From Paraburkholderia panacisoli (lineage in GTDB: Bacteria > Pseudomonadota > Gammaproteobacteria > Burkholderiales > Burkholderiaceae): DNA of 64,000 nucleotides. Below the pieces are notes generated by a model, which was given only the letters and a program-made list of their open reading frames with translations, was not told the origin of the DNA and did not search any database. The translations under genes and the position numbers were made by a program. Positions 8,483-17,328 of this stretch are shown piece after piece. The stretch's first letter is position 1. Each line of letters starts with the position of its first letter. The DNA is taken from contig NZ_VTUZ01000031.1 of assembly GCF_008369935.1 (NCBI RefSeq), positions 56,197 to 120,196 on the forward strand, written 5' to 3'.

Positions 8483-10672
8483 ATGACCGAACCCGAAGCA
8501 ATCGACACTTTCGAGCCGAAAAAAGTGCTCGCCCAACTGCCGCATCTGCCCGGCGTCTATCGTTATTACGATACGCACGGCGCGGTGCTTTACGTGGGCA
8601 AGGCGCGCGACCTCAAGAAGCGCGTGTCGAGCTATTTCACGAAGACGTTGCTGTCGCCGCGCATCGCGATGATGGTGACGCGCATCGCGCGCGTCGAGAC
8701 GACCGTCACGCGTTCCGAGGCCGAAGCGCTGCTGCTCGAAAACAATCTGATCAAGGCGCTCGCGCCGCGTTACAACATCCTGTTTCGCGACGACAAGTCG
8801 TATCCGTACCTCAAACTGACCGGTCACAAGTTTCCGCGCATGGCCTATTACCGGGGGGCGGTGGATCGCAAGAATCAGTACTTCGGTCCGTTTCCGAGCG
8901 CGTGGGCGGTGCGCGAGAGCATCCAGATCCTGCAGCGGGTCTTCCAGTTGCGCACTTGCGAAGATTCCGTGTTCAACAACCGCACCCGGCCCTGTCTGCT
9001 GCATCAGATCGGCCGCTGCACGGCGCCGTGCGTGGCGGCCATCAGCGAAGAAGACTATGCGCGCGACGTCGCCAACGCGTCGCGCTTTTTGCTCGGCCGC
9101 CAGGGCGAGGTGATGAACGAGCTCGAGCAGAAGATGCACGCGTTCGCGAGCGAGCTGAAGTTCGAGCAGGCCGCGGCGGTGCGCAACCAGATGAGTTCGC
9201 TGTCGACGGTGCTGCATCAGCAGGCGATCGAAGTCGGCAGCGATAGCGATGTCGACATTCTCGCGGTGGTCGCGCTGGGCGGGCGCGTCTGCGTGAATCT
9301 CGCGATGGTGCGCGGCGGGCGGCATCTCGGTGACAAGGCGTATTTCCCCGCGCATGTGGAAAGCGCGTTGACGGCGGATGAGGGCGGTCTGGAAGAGGGC
9401 GGCGGCGAAGCGCTGGTCGATGTCGAGGAAAGCGGTGCAAGTCCCGGTTCGGCGGTGGAGCAGCGTGCGAGTGGCGCAGACGAATCGGCCGATGCCGATG
9501 CTTCCGACGCGCTCGCGATCGCTCAAGACATGCCATCGGAAGACGAAGAGGCTGAAGATACGGAGAACTCCGACGCGAACCCCGCCGCCTCCGAACCATC
9601 GAAGCCGCGCAAAGGGCGCGCATCGAGCGGGATCGAATCCGAAGTGCTCGAAGCGTTCATTGCCCAGCATTACCTGGGCAATCGCGTGCCGCCGGTGCTG
9701 GTGGTCAGCCACGCGCCGGCCACGCGCGAACTGGTCGACGTGCTGATCGAGCAGGCCGGCCACAAAGTGACCGTGCTGCGTCAGCCGCAAGGGCAACGGC
9801 GAGCGTGGCTCGCGATGGCCGAACAGAATGCGCGGCTCGCGCTCGCCCGCCTGCTGTCGGAGCAAGGCTCGCAACAGGCCCGCACGCGCGCGCTCACCGA
9901 CACGCTCGGCATGGAGTCCGAGGACCTCGCGCACCTGCGGATCGAGTGCTTCGACATCAGCCATACGATGGGCGAGGCGACGCAGGCGTCGTGCGTGGTG
10001 TATCACCATCACAAGATGCAGTCGTCCGAATACCGCCGCTACAACATCACGGGCATCACGCCCGGCGACGACTACGCGGCGATGCGCCAGGTGCTCACGC
10101 GCCGCTACGAGAAGATGGTCGCGCAAGCCGCCGCGAATGCCGCCGACGAAGCCGCCGAATTGCAAAGCGACGCCGCCGCCGATCCGTCGCTCGCGGCGGA
10201 TGCCGCGCAGCCGGCGGCGGGCGGCATTTTGCCGACCATCGTGCTGATCGATGGCGGCAAGGGTCAGGTCGAGATCGCGCGCCAGGTGTTCACGGAACTC
10301 GGCCTCGATACCGGTATGCTGGTCGGCGTCGCGAAGGGCGAGGGCCGTAAGGTGGGTCTCGAAACCCTGATCTTCGCCGACGGCCGCGCGCCGCTCGAAC
10401 TCGGCAAGGAAAGCGCCGCGCTCATGCTGGTCGCGCAGATTCGCGATGAGGCGCACCGCTTCGCGATCACCGGCATGCGCGCGAAGCGCGGCAAAACGCG
10501 CCAGACCTCGCGGCTCGAAGAACTCGAAGGCGTGGGTGCAAAACGGCGTCAACGGCTGCTCGCGCGCTTCGGCGGACTGCGCGGCGTGGTCGCGGCGAGC
10601 GTCGAGGATCTGGCGAGCGTCGAAGGGATTTCGCAGGCGCTGGCCGAGCAGATTTATCGGCAGTTGCACTGA
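8483..10672 (+). CDS. uvrC: Excinuclease ABC subunit C
   Basis: UvrC makes both incisions around lesions bound by UvrAB in nucleotide excision repair. The 729-residue protein has the GIY-YIG nuclease domain at the N terminus (LPGVYRYYD, VLYVGKARDLKKRV). A UVR (UvrB-binding) segment follows near residues 205-240, then the RNase H-like C-terminal nuclease (ECFDISHTMGEATQASCVV, VLIDGGKGQVEIA), and tandem helix-hairpin-helix motifs at the end. It is about 120 residues longer than E. coli UvrC. The extra length comes from an acidic Glu/Asp/Ser/Ala-rich insert at about residues 297-380 and an Ala/Asp-rich insert at about 547-585. The ATG at 8483 is just upstream of the conserved region. Confidence 0.96.
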   Translation: MTEPEAIDTFEPKKVLAQLPHLPGVYRYYDTHGAVLYVGKARDLKKRVSSYFTKTLLSPRIAMMVTRIARVETTVTRSEAEALLLENNLIKALAPRYNILFRDDKSYPYLKLTGHKFPRMAYYRGAVDRKNQYFGPFPSAWAVRESIQILQRVFQLRTCEDSVFNNRTRPCLLHQIGRCTAPCVAAISEEDYARDVANASRFLLGRQGEVMNELEQKMHAFASELKFEQAAAVRNQMSSLSTVLHQQAIEVGSDSDVDILAVVALGGRVCVNLAMVRGGRHLGDKAYFPAHVESALTADEGGLEEGGGEALVDVEESGASPGSAVEQRASGADESADADASDALAIAQDMPSEDEEAEDTENSDANPAASEPSKPRKGRASSGIESEVLEAFIAQHYLGNRVPPVLVVSHAPATRELVDVLIEQAGHKVTVLRQPQGQRRAWLAMAEQNARLALARLLSEQGSQQARTRALTDTLGMESEDLAHLRIECFDISHTMGEATQASCVVYHHHKMQSSEYRRYNITGITPGDDYAAMRQVLTRRYEKMVAQAAANAADEAAELQSDAAADPSLAADAAQPAAGGILPTIVLIDGGKGQVEIARQVFTELGLDTGMLVGVAKGEGRKVGLETLIFADGRAPLELGKESAALMLVAQIRDEAHRFAITGMRAKRGKTRQTSRLEELEGVGAKRRQRLLARFGGLRGVVAASVEDLASVEGISQALAEQIYRQLH

Positions 10673-10874
10673 ATAGGGCGGAGCGGCTCATCGGTTGGGG
10701 AGCGGCCGATGAGCGGCTAACAGGTGGCCGGCAAGCGGCCACGCCGCGCCCGGCAAGCGCCCGCCAAAGCACACCCGCGCCGCCCGCACGCCAACGCCCG
10801 CGCGCCGCGTTGCTTGTGGCAGGCCTTGCGACACGGCACAATTGCATCTCACTCGTCAGACGCTGCGCCTGCCC

Positions 10875-11468
10875 ATGCCGTTCAATTTCCCGATTTTCCT
10901 GACCTGGCTGCGGATCGTCCTGATTCCGCTCGTCGTCGGCGTGTTCTATCTGCCCGACATCATGATGAGCCCCGCGCACCGCAATCTCGCGGCCGCGACG
11001 ATCTTCATTCTGGCGGCGCTCACCGACTGGTTCGACGGCTATCTGGCCCGCAAGTGGAATCAGACCTCGGCGTTCGGCGCGTTTCTCGATCCGGTCGCCG
11101 ACAAGCTGATGGTGACGGCGGCGTTGCTGGTGCTCGTGCAGCTCGCGCGGATCGACTCGGCGATTGCGCTGGTAATCGTCGGACGCGAGATCGCGATTTC
11201 GGCGCTGCGCGAGTGGATGGCGCAGATCGGCGCGTCGAAGAGTGTCGCGGTGAATTCGCTCGGCAAGTTCAAGACCGTCTGCCAGATGGTGGCGATTCCG
11301 ATGCTGCTGTTCTACGGACCGTTGCGGTTCGGCGGCGGCGTGGTGGTCGACACGCGCGTGTGGGGCCTGTGGCTGATTTATCTGGCCGCGTTCCTGACGA
11401 TCTGGTCGATGCTCTACTACATGAAGCTCGCGTGGCCGCAGATCCGCGAGCGCGGCGGCGTCGCGTGA
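10875..11468 (+). CDS. pgsA: CDP-diacylglycerol-glycerol-3-phosphate 3-phosphatidyltransferase
   Basis: PgsA makes phosphatidylglycerol phosphate, the committed step to phosphatidylglycerol and cardiolipin, in the inner membrane. The 197-residue protein has several membrane segments. It carries the CDP-alcohol phosphotransferase signature DGxxARxxxxxxxxGxxxDxxxD, seen as TDWFDGYLAR followed by GAFLDPVADK. ATG 10875 (MPFNFPIFLTWLRI) matches the usual N terminus; a TTG at 10842 would extend it by eleven residues. As in many proteobacteria it follows uvrC and precedes tRNA genes. Confidence 0.95.
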   Translation: MPFNFPIFLTWLRIVLIPLVVGVFYLPDIMMSPAHRNLAAATIFILAALTDWFDGYLARKWNQTSAFGAFLDPVADKLMVTAALLVLVQLARIDSAIALVIVGREIAISALREWMAQIGASKSVAVNSLGKFKTVCQMVAIPMLLFYGPLRFGGGVVVDTRVWGLWLIYLAAFLTIWSMLYYMKLAWPQIRERGGVA

Positions 11469-11690
11469 TCGTTGTCGACGGCCGTCGCGACGGCGTTCGC
11501 AAGACCGCGCGAGCGTGCGCGAAAGTCGTCGAAGCACGAGCGAAAACTTTTCGTTAAAGACATTCGCAAAAGGGGTTGACACGTTTCAGCCGTTTCTCCA
11601 TAATCTCGTTTCTCCGATGCACGCAGTTTGAAGCGACGGACGCAGTAGCAGAGTAGTTGCAGTAAATAAGGCAGTAGTTAGCAGCACAAT
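11469..11690 (+). promoter_or_regulatory. Probable promoter region of the tRNA-Gly/tRNA-Cys unit
   Basis: These 222 bases lie between pgsA and the first tRNA-Gly. A TTGACA at about 11576-11581 is followed after 17 bases by CATAAT at about 11599-11604, a good sigma-70 pair pointing at the tRNA genes. Confidence 0.6.
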
Positions 11691-11766
11691 GCGGGAGTAG
11701 CTCAGTTGGTAGAGCGCAACCTTGCCAAGGTTGAGGTCGCGAGTTCGAGCCTCGTCTCCCGCTCCA
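11691..11766 (+). tRNA. tRNA-Gly (GCC)
   Basis: A full cloverleaf of 76 bases. The acceptor is GCGGGAG with CTCCCGC, the D-loop AGTTGGTAGA, the anticodon loop TTGCCAA (GCC, reads GGC/GGU) and the T-loop TTCGAGC. The 3' CCA is encoded. It is the first of two identical copies. Confidence 0.97.
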
Positions 11767-11828
11767 GTTTTTGAAGCACCGCGTTGTTTGGCGAAGTAAA
11801 AGTGCAGCGCGTTGTGAAGCAGTGCAAT

Positions 11829-11904
11829 GCGGGAGTAGCTCAGTTGGTAGAGCGCAACCTTGCCAAGGTTGAGGTCGCGAGTTCGAGCCTCGTCTCCCGC
11901 TCCA
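11829..11904 (+). tRNA. tRNA-Gly (GCC), second copy
   Basis: The 76-base sequence is identical to the copy at 11691-11766, with 62 bases between them. Anticodon GCC; CCA is encoded. Likely co-transcribed with the first copy and tRNA-Cys. Confidence 0.97.
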
Positions 11905-11912
11905 TACATAAG

Positions 11913-11934
11913 GGGAAGCAGCGCTTCCCTTTTT
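11913..11934 (+). terminator. Weak terminator or processing hairpin after tRNA-Gly
   Basis: A 7-bp stem GGGAAGC/GCTTCCC with a 3-base loop is followed by five T. It lies between the second tRNA-Gly and tRNA-Cys and may allow partial termination. Confidence 0.55.
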
Positions 11935-12016
11935 GTTTGGTGGGCCGATCGTTCCGATTGTTCGATTGTCCGCCGGACAAATCTGCGAGCCTGCAGCTAG
12001 GTTCCAGTCCGCTTGC

Positions 12017-12090
12017 GGCGCGATAGCAAAGCGGTTATGCAGCGGCCTGCAAAGCCGTTTAGGCCGGTTCGACTCCGGCTCGCGCCTCCA
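12017..12090 (+). tRNA. tRNA-Cys (GCA)
   Basis: A 74-base cloverleaf with acceptor GGCGCGA/TCGCGCC, anticodon loop CTGCAAA (GCA), T-arm GCCGG TTCGACT CCGGC, discriminator T and encoded CCA. It is followed at once by a strong terminator. Confidence 0.97.
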
Positions 12091-12106
12091 GTAGTTGATG
12101 TAAAGA

Positions 12107-12138
12107 AAAGCCCCGACTTGTTGGGGCTTTTCTTTTTT
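12107..12138 (+). terminator. Terminator of the tRNA unit
   Basis: The stem AAAGCCCC/GGGGCTTT with an 8-base loop is followed by TCTTTTTT. It lies 16 bases past tRNA-Cys. Confidence 0.9.
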
Positions 12139-12533
12139 CCGCGGCACTTTTGTCGATGCAAGCGCGTGCGCTGGGCAGCGTTTCGCGACGACGTTGAAGC
12201 GCTGTACCAGCGATTCGCTTCGTCGCGCACATCGATGCGCTTCTCGTTGCGAGGAGATCGCTGTGCGCGATCGCTCGTCGGCGACTTAAAAAAAGGGATT
12301 TCTGAATTGATCGCCTGCACTGCACGCGTGATGCAAGTGCGCGCAGTCCCGATGGCATGTCGTTTTACCAATGGTTTTTCAAGGGCTTTCTTTCGTCCAT
12401 GTTTAATTGGCTTTCGACTTGATTCTATTGATTATTTAGTGCGTCGAACGACGCATGGAGCGTCACTATTTTATGGTCGGCGAGGTAAAGTACCGAGCGG
12501 GCATGCCACGCCGAAATTACTGAACTTCGACCA
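12139..12533. other. Intergenic region before the exported-protein remnant
   Basis: These 395 bases have no convincing gene. The second half is more A+T-rich than the surroundings and holds a small palindrome (TGCGTCG AA CGACGCA, about 12441-12456). It probably carried the promoter of the damaged gene that follows. Confidence 0.45.
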
Positions 12534-13093
12534 ATGAAAAAAACCATAACCGCCGCCGCGCTGTTGACCCTTGGTTTGCCCTTGCTGGCAAGTGCGCAAT
12601 CGGCACCGGCTCCGACTGGAGCCGCGAGCGCAGCGTGAATGGCGCGGAAGTGGTCGTCAACCGGCCGTTTGCGTTTCCGTTGTCGCCGGGCAAAACCTGG
12701 AGCGTCGACTACACGGAACTGCACCCGAACAAGATGTTCGCGTCGCAGAAGTGGAACTCGCAATACAAGGTGGTGGGCACGGAAACCGTCGAAGTGCCGG
12801 CCGGAAAATATCAGGCGATCAAGATCGAAGCGGAAGGCAACTGGATTGCGCAGATCGAGCCGACGCGGACCGTCACGCAGTCCATGCAGATCCAGCAGGG
12901 CGACACCGCGATGATGACTCGGGCACAAAACGTCGGCCCGGTTCAATCGACGGGGCGCACTTATAAAGCCTTCTGGTATGTGCCCGAAATTGGGCGGTGG
13001 GTGAAATCGGTGGAAGAGTATTACGGCAGCAACGGCGTGCGAAACGAGCGTTATACGACCGAACTGGAATCGTTCAAAAGGAGCGCTGAATAA
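12534..13093 (+). pseudogene. Frameshifted, internally deleted exported protein
   Basis: ATG 12534 opens a 34-codon frame that reads as a clean signal peptide (MKKTITAAALLTLGLPLLAS) and then stops at TGA 12636. The following 150 codons are open in the next frame. From about 12602 they read SDWSRERSVNGAEVVV and continue to a natural end in LESFKRSAE at 13093, including PLSPGKTWSVDYTEL, ETVEVPAGKYQAIKIEAEG and TYKAFWYVPEIGRWVKSV. The two halves fit one secreted protein that has lost the junction, probably by a deletion with a frameshift. I recognise the C-terminal half only as a conserved proteobacterial exported domain of unknown function. GTG 12635 could start a leaderless cytoplasmic fragment, but no ribosome-binding site supports that. 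Confidence 0.7.
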
Positions 13094-13353
13094 TCGGTCT
13101 GCCTGCGAGAGCGGACATGGATTGGCCGCGTTGCTGTGGCTGACCCGCGAGCAGGGTTGATAGGCCGCGTAACTCACGACGGATGCGGCGCACAATGCAT
13201 GGTTAGCGCCGCATCAGCCGAACCGGATGGAACTGCATTTTTCGCCGATCGCCTTTCTACCGTCCGACGCGTTCACGATGCCGCGCGTGATTAATCCGAT
13301 TGCAGAACTGCACGCGCACTTTGTGCGTGATTGCCCGTTCATCCCGAGGCCGC

Positions 13354-14103
13354 ATGTACCTACAACTCACCGGCACCCATGTGCGCCTGCTCGGCTCGAT
13401 GCATCTGTTTCCCTCGACGAGCCGCAGAACGCCGCCATGGGTTGCCGAAGCCTATGACTGGGCCGAAGCGCTGGTCTTCGAATCCGATCCGCCAACCATC
13501 CTGCCGTTTCTGAAGGCGGACGCGCGGCACGGCGCCGCGCAACTCCTGCCGTTGTTGTCGGCCGACGCATGGAGCCAGCTACAGGCAGTGTGGCCCGTCG
13601 AAGGAGCATTGGCGCCGCTCGTCGAACTGCGCCCGTGGGCGGCGCTGATCGTTGCGCCGACGCTGTTTCAGCAGGTCGTCGAAGGCGTCGAGCCGCGCAT
13701 GCTGCGCTCCGCGATCGCGCAAGCCAAGCCCTTTAGCTATCTGGAGACTGCGGAGGACGTGGCAGCGGCGCTCGAAACGATTCCTCTGGAAGCCGTCGGC
13801 GCGGCGCTCGGCTTGCTGATGGCCGATCGCGAGGAACCGCAGCGCACGCTGGAGCGGATGCACGACGCCTGGCTGGATGGCGATCTGCAAACGGTGCAGC
13901 GGATCGCGATCGAATCGCCGATGTTCAATCTGCCGGGCATCCGTCACGCCATTCTCGATGCGCGCAATCGCGCATGGGCCGCGCGATTGAAGGAACGGCT
14001 CGACGAGCGCGAGCGGACGTTGGTGGTCGTCGGCGCGCTGCACCTGTGCGGCCCCGGCAATTTGATCGAGTGTCTCGCCCATCCTGTCGAGGCGGTTTTC
14101 TGA
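13354..14103 (+). CDS. TraB/GumN-like protein
   Basis: The 249-residue protein has the two end motifs of the TraB/PrgY/GumN group. They are an N-terminal GSMHLFP (the GxxH motif) and a C-terminal VVGALHLCGPGNLIE. Some members of this fold are Tiki-like metalloproteases and others are unstudied; here no substrate can be named. ATG 13354 begins MYLQLTGTHVRLLGSMH and there is no signal peptide, whereas many GumN homologues are exported lipoproteins. A longer in-frame start exists near 13300 but adds Cys/Arg-rich sequence without similarity. It stands alone between the remnant gene and the acetyltransferase. Confidence 0.7.
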   Translation: MYLQLTGTHVRLLGSMHLFPSTSRRTPPWVAEAYDWAEALVFESDPPTILPFLKADARHGAAQLLPLLSADAWSQLQAVWPVEGALAPLVELRPWAALIVAPTLFQQVVEGVEPRMLRSAIAQAKPFSYLETAEDVAAALETIPLEAVGAALGLLMADREEPQRTLERMHDAWLDGDLQTVQRIAIESPMFNLPGIRHAILDARNRAWAARLKERLDERERTLVVVGALHLCGPGNLIECLAHPVEAVF

Positions 14104-14258
14104 GCGTGCGGAGCCTGGGTAGTGAGCTTGCCGGTGCCAAGCGGGCTGCGCGGCATCGCACATGGCGTCCCCACACGTGGCATGGCTCAAGGTCGTCGCG
14201 CGCGGCATAATTGCGCATCGTCGCCCGCAACGTGGCACCTCTTTTCTGAAACCACCTG

Positions 14259-14759
14259 ATGACCGCTTCGCAATCAATTGCCGCCATGCGGCTTGCACAA
14301 CTCGAATGGCGTTGGAAAACCTTCGCGGACCTCACGAATATCGAAGTCTATGAGATGCTGGCCGCGCGCAGTGCGGTGTTCGTCGTCGAGCAGAACTGCG
14401 TGTACGGCGATATCGACGGGCTCGACATGCAAGCCTGGCATCTGCTGGCCTATGGTGCTGGCGTCGGCACTGCGCCGCCGCCGCTGGCGGGTTATCTGCG
14501 CGTGCTGCTGCCCGATGCCGACGATACCGACGTGCGCATCGGACGCGTACTGACCACGGCGGAATTCCGCGGCATCAAGTTGGGCAACGCCATGCTCGAA
14601 CGCTCGATCGCGCAGATTCGCGCACAGTGGCCCGGTACGCCGATCCGTCTGCACGCGCAGGCGCATCTGCAAGGCTTCTATGGCGCGTTCGGCTTCGCGC
14701 CGGTCTCGGAGATTCACGACGAGGACGGCATCCCGCACGTGTGGATGCGTTCGGCCTGA
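14259..14759 (+). CDS. ElaA-like GNAT N-acetyltransferase
   Basis: The 166-residue protein matches the ElaA subgroup of GNAT acetyltransferases. An early segment reads VYEMLAARSAVFVVEQNCVYGDIDGLD, in two parts around FVVEQ. The acetyl-CoA loop region lies in IGRVLTTAEFRGIKLGNAML, and the C terminus is FYGAFGFAPVSE. The acceptor substrate of ElaA proteins is not established. No partner gene is evident. ATG 14259 is chosen; ATG 14286 is an alternative. Confidence 0.85.
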   Translation: MTASQSIAAMRLAQLEWRWKTFADLTNIEVYEMLAARSAVFVVEQNCVYGDIDGLDMQAWHLLAYGAGVGTAPPPLAGYLRVLLPDADDTDVRIGRVLTTAEFRGIKLGNAMLERSIAQIRAQWPGTPIRLHAQAHLQGFYGAFGFAPVSEIHDEDGIPHVWMRSA

Positions 14760-14770
14760 GTTTGTCGTAA

Positions 14771-14843
14771 GGCGCCGGCGCCGGTGCCGGCGCGTTTCGC
14801 GTCAAGCGCTGCGCTTCAAACGACCAGCTTCAAACGACCAGCT
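14771..14843. repeat. Hairpin and short tandem repeat between elaA-like gene and ctaG
   Basis: GGCGCCGGCGCCGGTGCCGG forms a GC-rich dyad just after the acetyltransferase. From about 14813 the 14-base unit GCTTCAAACGACCA occurs twice in tandem, followed by a partial third copy. The two flanking genes converge here, so the dyad may act as a terminator although it lacks a T-tract. Confidence 0.5.
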
Positions 14844-15731
14844 TCAGCGCTGCCCGCGCGCGCCGGCTGCAGACGCGCTATGCGCCACGCCCCGAGCCGT
14901 CGTCGCACGCCGTTCGGTGCGCAATCGTCCGCGTGCCGACAGCCGCATCCAGTGACGCAGCGCGATCAGCGCGCCGATCACGCTCATCATCGAACCCGGA
15001 ATCCACAGCAACAGCCCGCCGATCTGCTGATCGCGCATCGGGCTGAGCCACGTGAACGCGCGGCCGCAGATCGAGTAGATCGGATACAGCTCGTGCGTCG
15101 TGAAAAAGATAAACGCCCCGAGGACGATCTGCGGCGGAATCGCGGCGATCACCACCAGCACACGCTTGCCCGGCGACAAACGCGCGGGCGGCGCCGGCCG
15201 CGGATCGAGCACGAGCCACCAGAACAACAGGCCGTCGATCGCCATGCTCCAGTTCATCACGCGATAGAGCCGCCAGTCGAGCATCGCGACGAAATGAATC
15301 GGCGACAGCAGCCAGAAGTAAATCAGCCCGACGAACAGCGTGACCGCGACGACCGGATGCATCACGACATCGAGCAGCTTGCGCACCACCGGCGTCTGTA
15401 GCGCGGGCCGCACGAAGCGCTGGCGCCACGCGAACGGAATGCCGGCGCGCAATGCCGCGCCCGGATAGGACAGCGCGATGAAGAACGGCCCCAGGTGATG
15501 CAGCACCAGATGCTGCAAGCGATGCATGAAGAACTCATGCTCGAAGAAATAATCGAGCCGCGTGTGCAGCACCACGTACAACGCCAGCAGCCCGAACCAG
15601 AAGGAGATGCGCCGCGCGAGCGACAGCTTCGCGCGCCGCGCGCCGCGCGCGAACAGGATCGCCGGCACCAGCAGCGCGATCACGACGGTCGGCGAGAACT
15701 CCCAGGGATCGAGCCAGTAGAGCAGATTCAT
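14844..15731 (-). CDS. ctaG: Cytochrome c oxidase assembly factor CtaG (caa3 type)
   Basis: The 295-residue membrane protein has seven or so hydrophobic segments and the Caa3_CtaG family features. These include the histidine-rich MHRLQHLVLHHLGPFF, HPVVAVTLFVGLIYFWLLSP, and THELYPIY near the C terminus. CtaG-family proteins help build the CuA/CuB centres of haem-copper oxidases in the inner membrane. It is nine bases downstream of the PCuAC gene and co-transcribed with it and with the SCO gene, all copper-delivery factors. The name CtaG is also used for the unrelated Cox11 family; this is the caa3-type family. Confidence 0.88.
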   Translation of the reverse strand: MNLLYWLDPWEFSPTVVIALLVPAILFARGARRAKLSLARRISFWFGLLALYVVLHTRLDYFFEHEFFMHRLQHLVLHHLGPFFIALSYPGAALRAGIPFAWRQRFVRPALQTPVVRKLLDVVMHPVVAVTLFVGLIYFWLLSPIHFVAMLDWRLYRVMNWSMAIDGLLFWWLVLDPRPAPPARLSPGKRVLVVIAAIPPQIVLGAFIFFTTHELYPIYSICGRAFTWLSPMRDQQIGGLLLWIPGSMMSVIGALIALRHWMRLSARGRLRTERRATTARGVAHSASAAGARGQR

Positions 15732-15740
15732 CGCGGCACG

Positions 15741-16202
15741 TTACTTGGTCTGGGCCGGCGACTTGACGACGAACGGCGTGTCGAGCGTTTCACCGTCGGA
15801 GAACTTCAGCGTCAGATGCACGGTGTCGCCCGGCGCGACCTTGTGCTTCGCGTCTTCGAGCATCACGTGATAGCCGCCCGGTGCGATCGACACCTGGCCG
15901 TGCGCGGGTACGGTCAGCTTGTCGACCATCACCATCTTCTGCGACGAACCGTTCGAGACGGTTTGATGCAGCATGGCGTCGCCGTAGTCGTTGCTCGAAA
16001 TATCGACGAGGTCGACCGGCTTGTCGCTTGCGTTCACGAGGGTTGCGTAGCCGGCGGCGGGCAGATTGTTCGGCAGCCAGCGGACCCATGCGTCCTTGAC
16101 GCTGATCGCGGTGGGACCAGCCGCATGCGCGGCCGCGGCGAAACCGAACGAAAGGGCGAGCGCGCAGCTCAGTGAAGCGAACGTTTTGATCTTGATCGAC
16201 AT
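15741..16202 (-). CDS. Periplasmic copper chaperone PCu(A)C
   Basis: A 153-residue exported protein with a signal peptide (SLSCALALSFGFAAAAHA, cleavage about residue 27). It has the copper-binding pattern H-M-HxM of the family, seen as AMLHQTV, QKMVMV, VPAHGQV and GYHVML. PCu(A)C passes Cu(I) to the CuA site of cytochrome oxidase, often with SCO. It lies between a SCO gene and ctaG in a three-gene minus-strand operon with gaps of 18 and 9 bases. Confidence 0.92.
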   Translation of the reverse strand: MSIKIKTFASLSCALALSFGFAAAAHAAGPTAISVKDAWVRWLPNNLPAAGYATLVNASDKPVDLVDISSNDYGDAMLHQTVSNGSSQKMVMVDKLTVPAHGQVSIAPGGYHVMLEDAKHKVAPGDTVHLTLKFSDGETLDTPFVVKSPAQTK

Positions 16203-16220
16203 GAATGGACTCGGGAAAGG

Positions 16221-16973
16221 TCAGGAACGGTCATCAATGATACGGCGCAGGTCTTGCGCGATCGTATCGGGCGTGTCGTGATCGGTGGCCAGCAGGCGCG
16301 CGTGGCCCTGGCTGTCGAACACGTAGACGGCGGAACTGTGAGTGACTTCGTAGTTGCCGTTGGGGTCGCGTTTCTCCATCTGATAGGCAACGCGATAACG
16401 CTTGGCGAGCGACTCGATCTGCCGGTCGCTGCCGGTCAGGCCTTCGGCATGCCGCGCGTCGAACGCGCCGACATAGTCGTGCAACGCCTGCGGCGTGTCG
16501 CGCGCGGGATCGACGGTGATGAACAGGATGCGCACCTTCTGCGCGTCGGGGCCGAGCTTGCCGAGCACCTGCATCAGCCGGCCCATCGTCTCGGGACACA
16601 CATCCGGACAGTGCGTATAGCCGAAGTAGACGAGCGCCGTGCGTCCCTTGAACGAATCGCCGTTGACGGGGCGGCCATCGTCGCCGGTCAGCGTGAAGTC
16701 GAGATCCGGCAGATGGCCGGTCACATTGGTCAGCTGCCACGGTTCGGCGCGCTGTGTGCAAGCGGCCAGCGCGGTCAGCGCAACCATCGTTACCGTCAGC
16801 GCGAACCGGCGCACGGGTTGGCCCACGGGTTGGCCCGCGGACTGGCCGGTGTAGCGAGGCCCGCACGGTGCAGCGGCTTTCGGCAGCGGGCGACGCGATG
16901 AGATGAGCGGGAACAAAGGAGGGTTCAATGACTCGATTGAAGAGCGGCGCATGGGGTAGGCAATGGCGGGCAC
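16221..16973 (-). CDS. SCO1/SenC family copper chaperone
   Basis: SCO proteins deliver copper to, or act as thiol reductase for, the CuA centre of cytochrome oxidase. The thioredoxin-like core has the metal-binding CPDVCP in FGYTHCPDVCPETMGRL and the distal His in NYEVTHSSAVYV. A lipobox (LTALAAC) sits at the end of a hydrophobic run. The long frame from ATG 16973 would put about 50 odd residues, with a GQPVGQPV repeat, before this signal sequence. A GTG at 16814 would instead give a standard lipoprotein signal and about 197 residues, the usual SCO length. I keep the longer coordinates but consider the GTG start likely. Confidence 0.9.
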   Translation of the reverse strand: MPAIAYPMRRSSIESLNPPLFPLISSRRPLPKAAAPCGPRYTGQSAGQPVGQPVRRFALTVTMVALTALAACTQRAEPWQLTNVTGHLPDLDFTLTGDDGRPVNGDSFKGRTALVYFGYTHCPDVCPETMGRLMQVLGKLGPDAQKVRILFITVDPARDTPQALHDYVGAFDARHAEGLTGSDRQIESLAKRYRVAYQMEKRDPNGNYEVTHSSAVYVFDSQGHARLLATDHDTPDTIAQDLRRIIDDRS

Positions 16974-17328
16974 TGGCCCCCAATCAACGGTCCAGCCGGA
17001 TTTCCTGGTTCTCGTACGGCGCGTGGCGCGCCATAGTGTGCAAATATGGGCTCACGGCGGGGCGTCTGCGTGGCTGCGACTGTAGCGCAAAATCGCCGAC
17101 GGCGTCGCGCAACGGCCGTGGCGCACGGTTTGCGAGGCAATTTGACGCAGCCCGCTGAAAGCTCGCTGAAGCCGGATTGTTCTCTTTTTGAACGCGATCG
17201 TCGCGAGCCCGGGCGCGCGGCGTCCCGCGGGCCGGGCACCGCAGCTTACTTTCTCGAAAAATTGACGGATGCGCGGTAAGATGCGCACACTTTTCCAGCC
17301 GCAGAAGGCTGAAAGGCGAACCCAGGCG
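16974..17328. promoter_or_regulatory. Divergent sco/otsB intergenic region
   Basis: These 355 bases separate the copper operon (minus) from otsBA (plus). I see no gene with a ribosome-binding site. A weak -35/-10 may lie near 17249-17280 but it is not convincing. Confidence 0.4.

Noticed and set aside
11691..11904. Duplicated tRNA-Gly as a possible phage attachment scar
   Set aside because: The two copies are complete, identical and closely spaced with a normal promoter and terminator; there is no integrase. Simple tandem duplication explains it.
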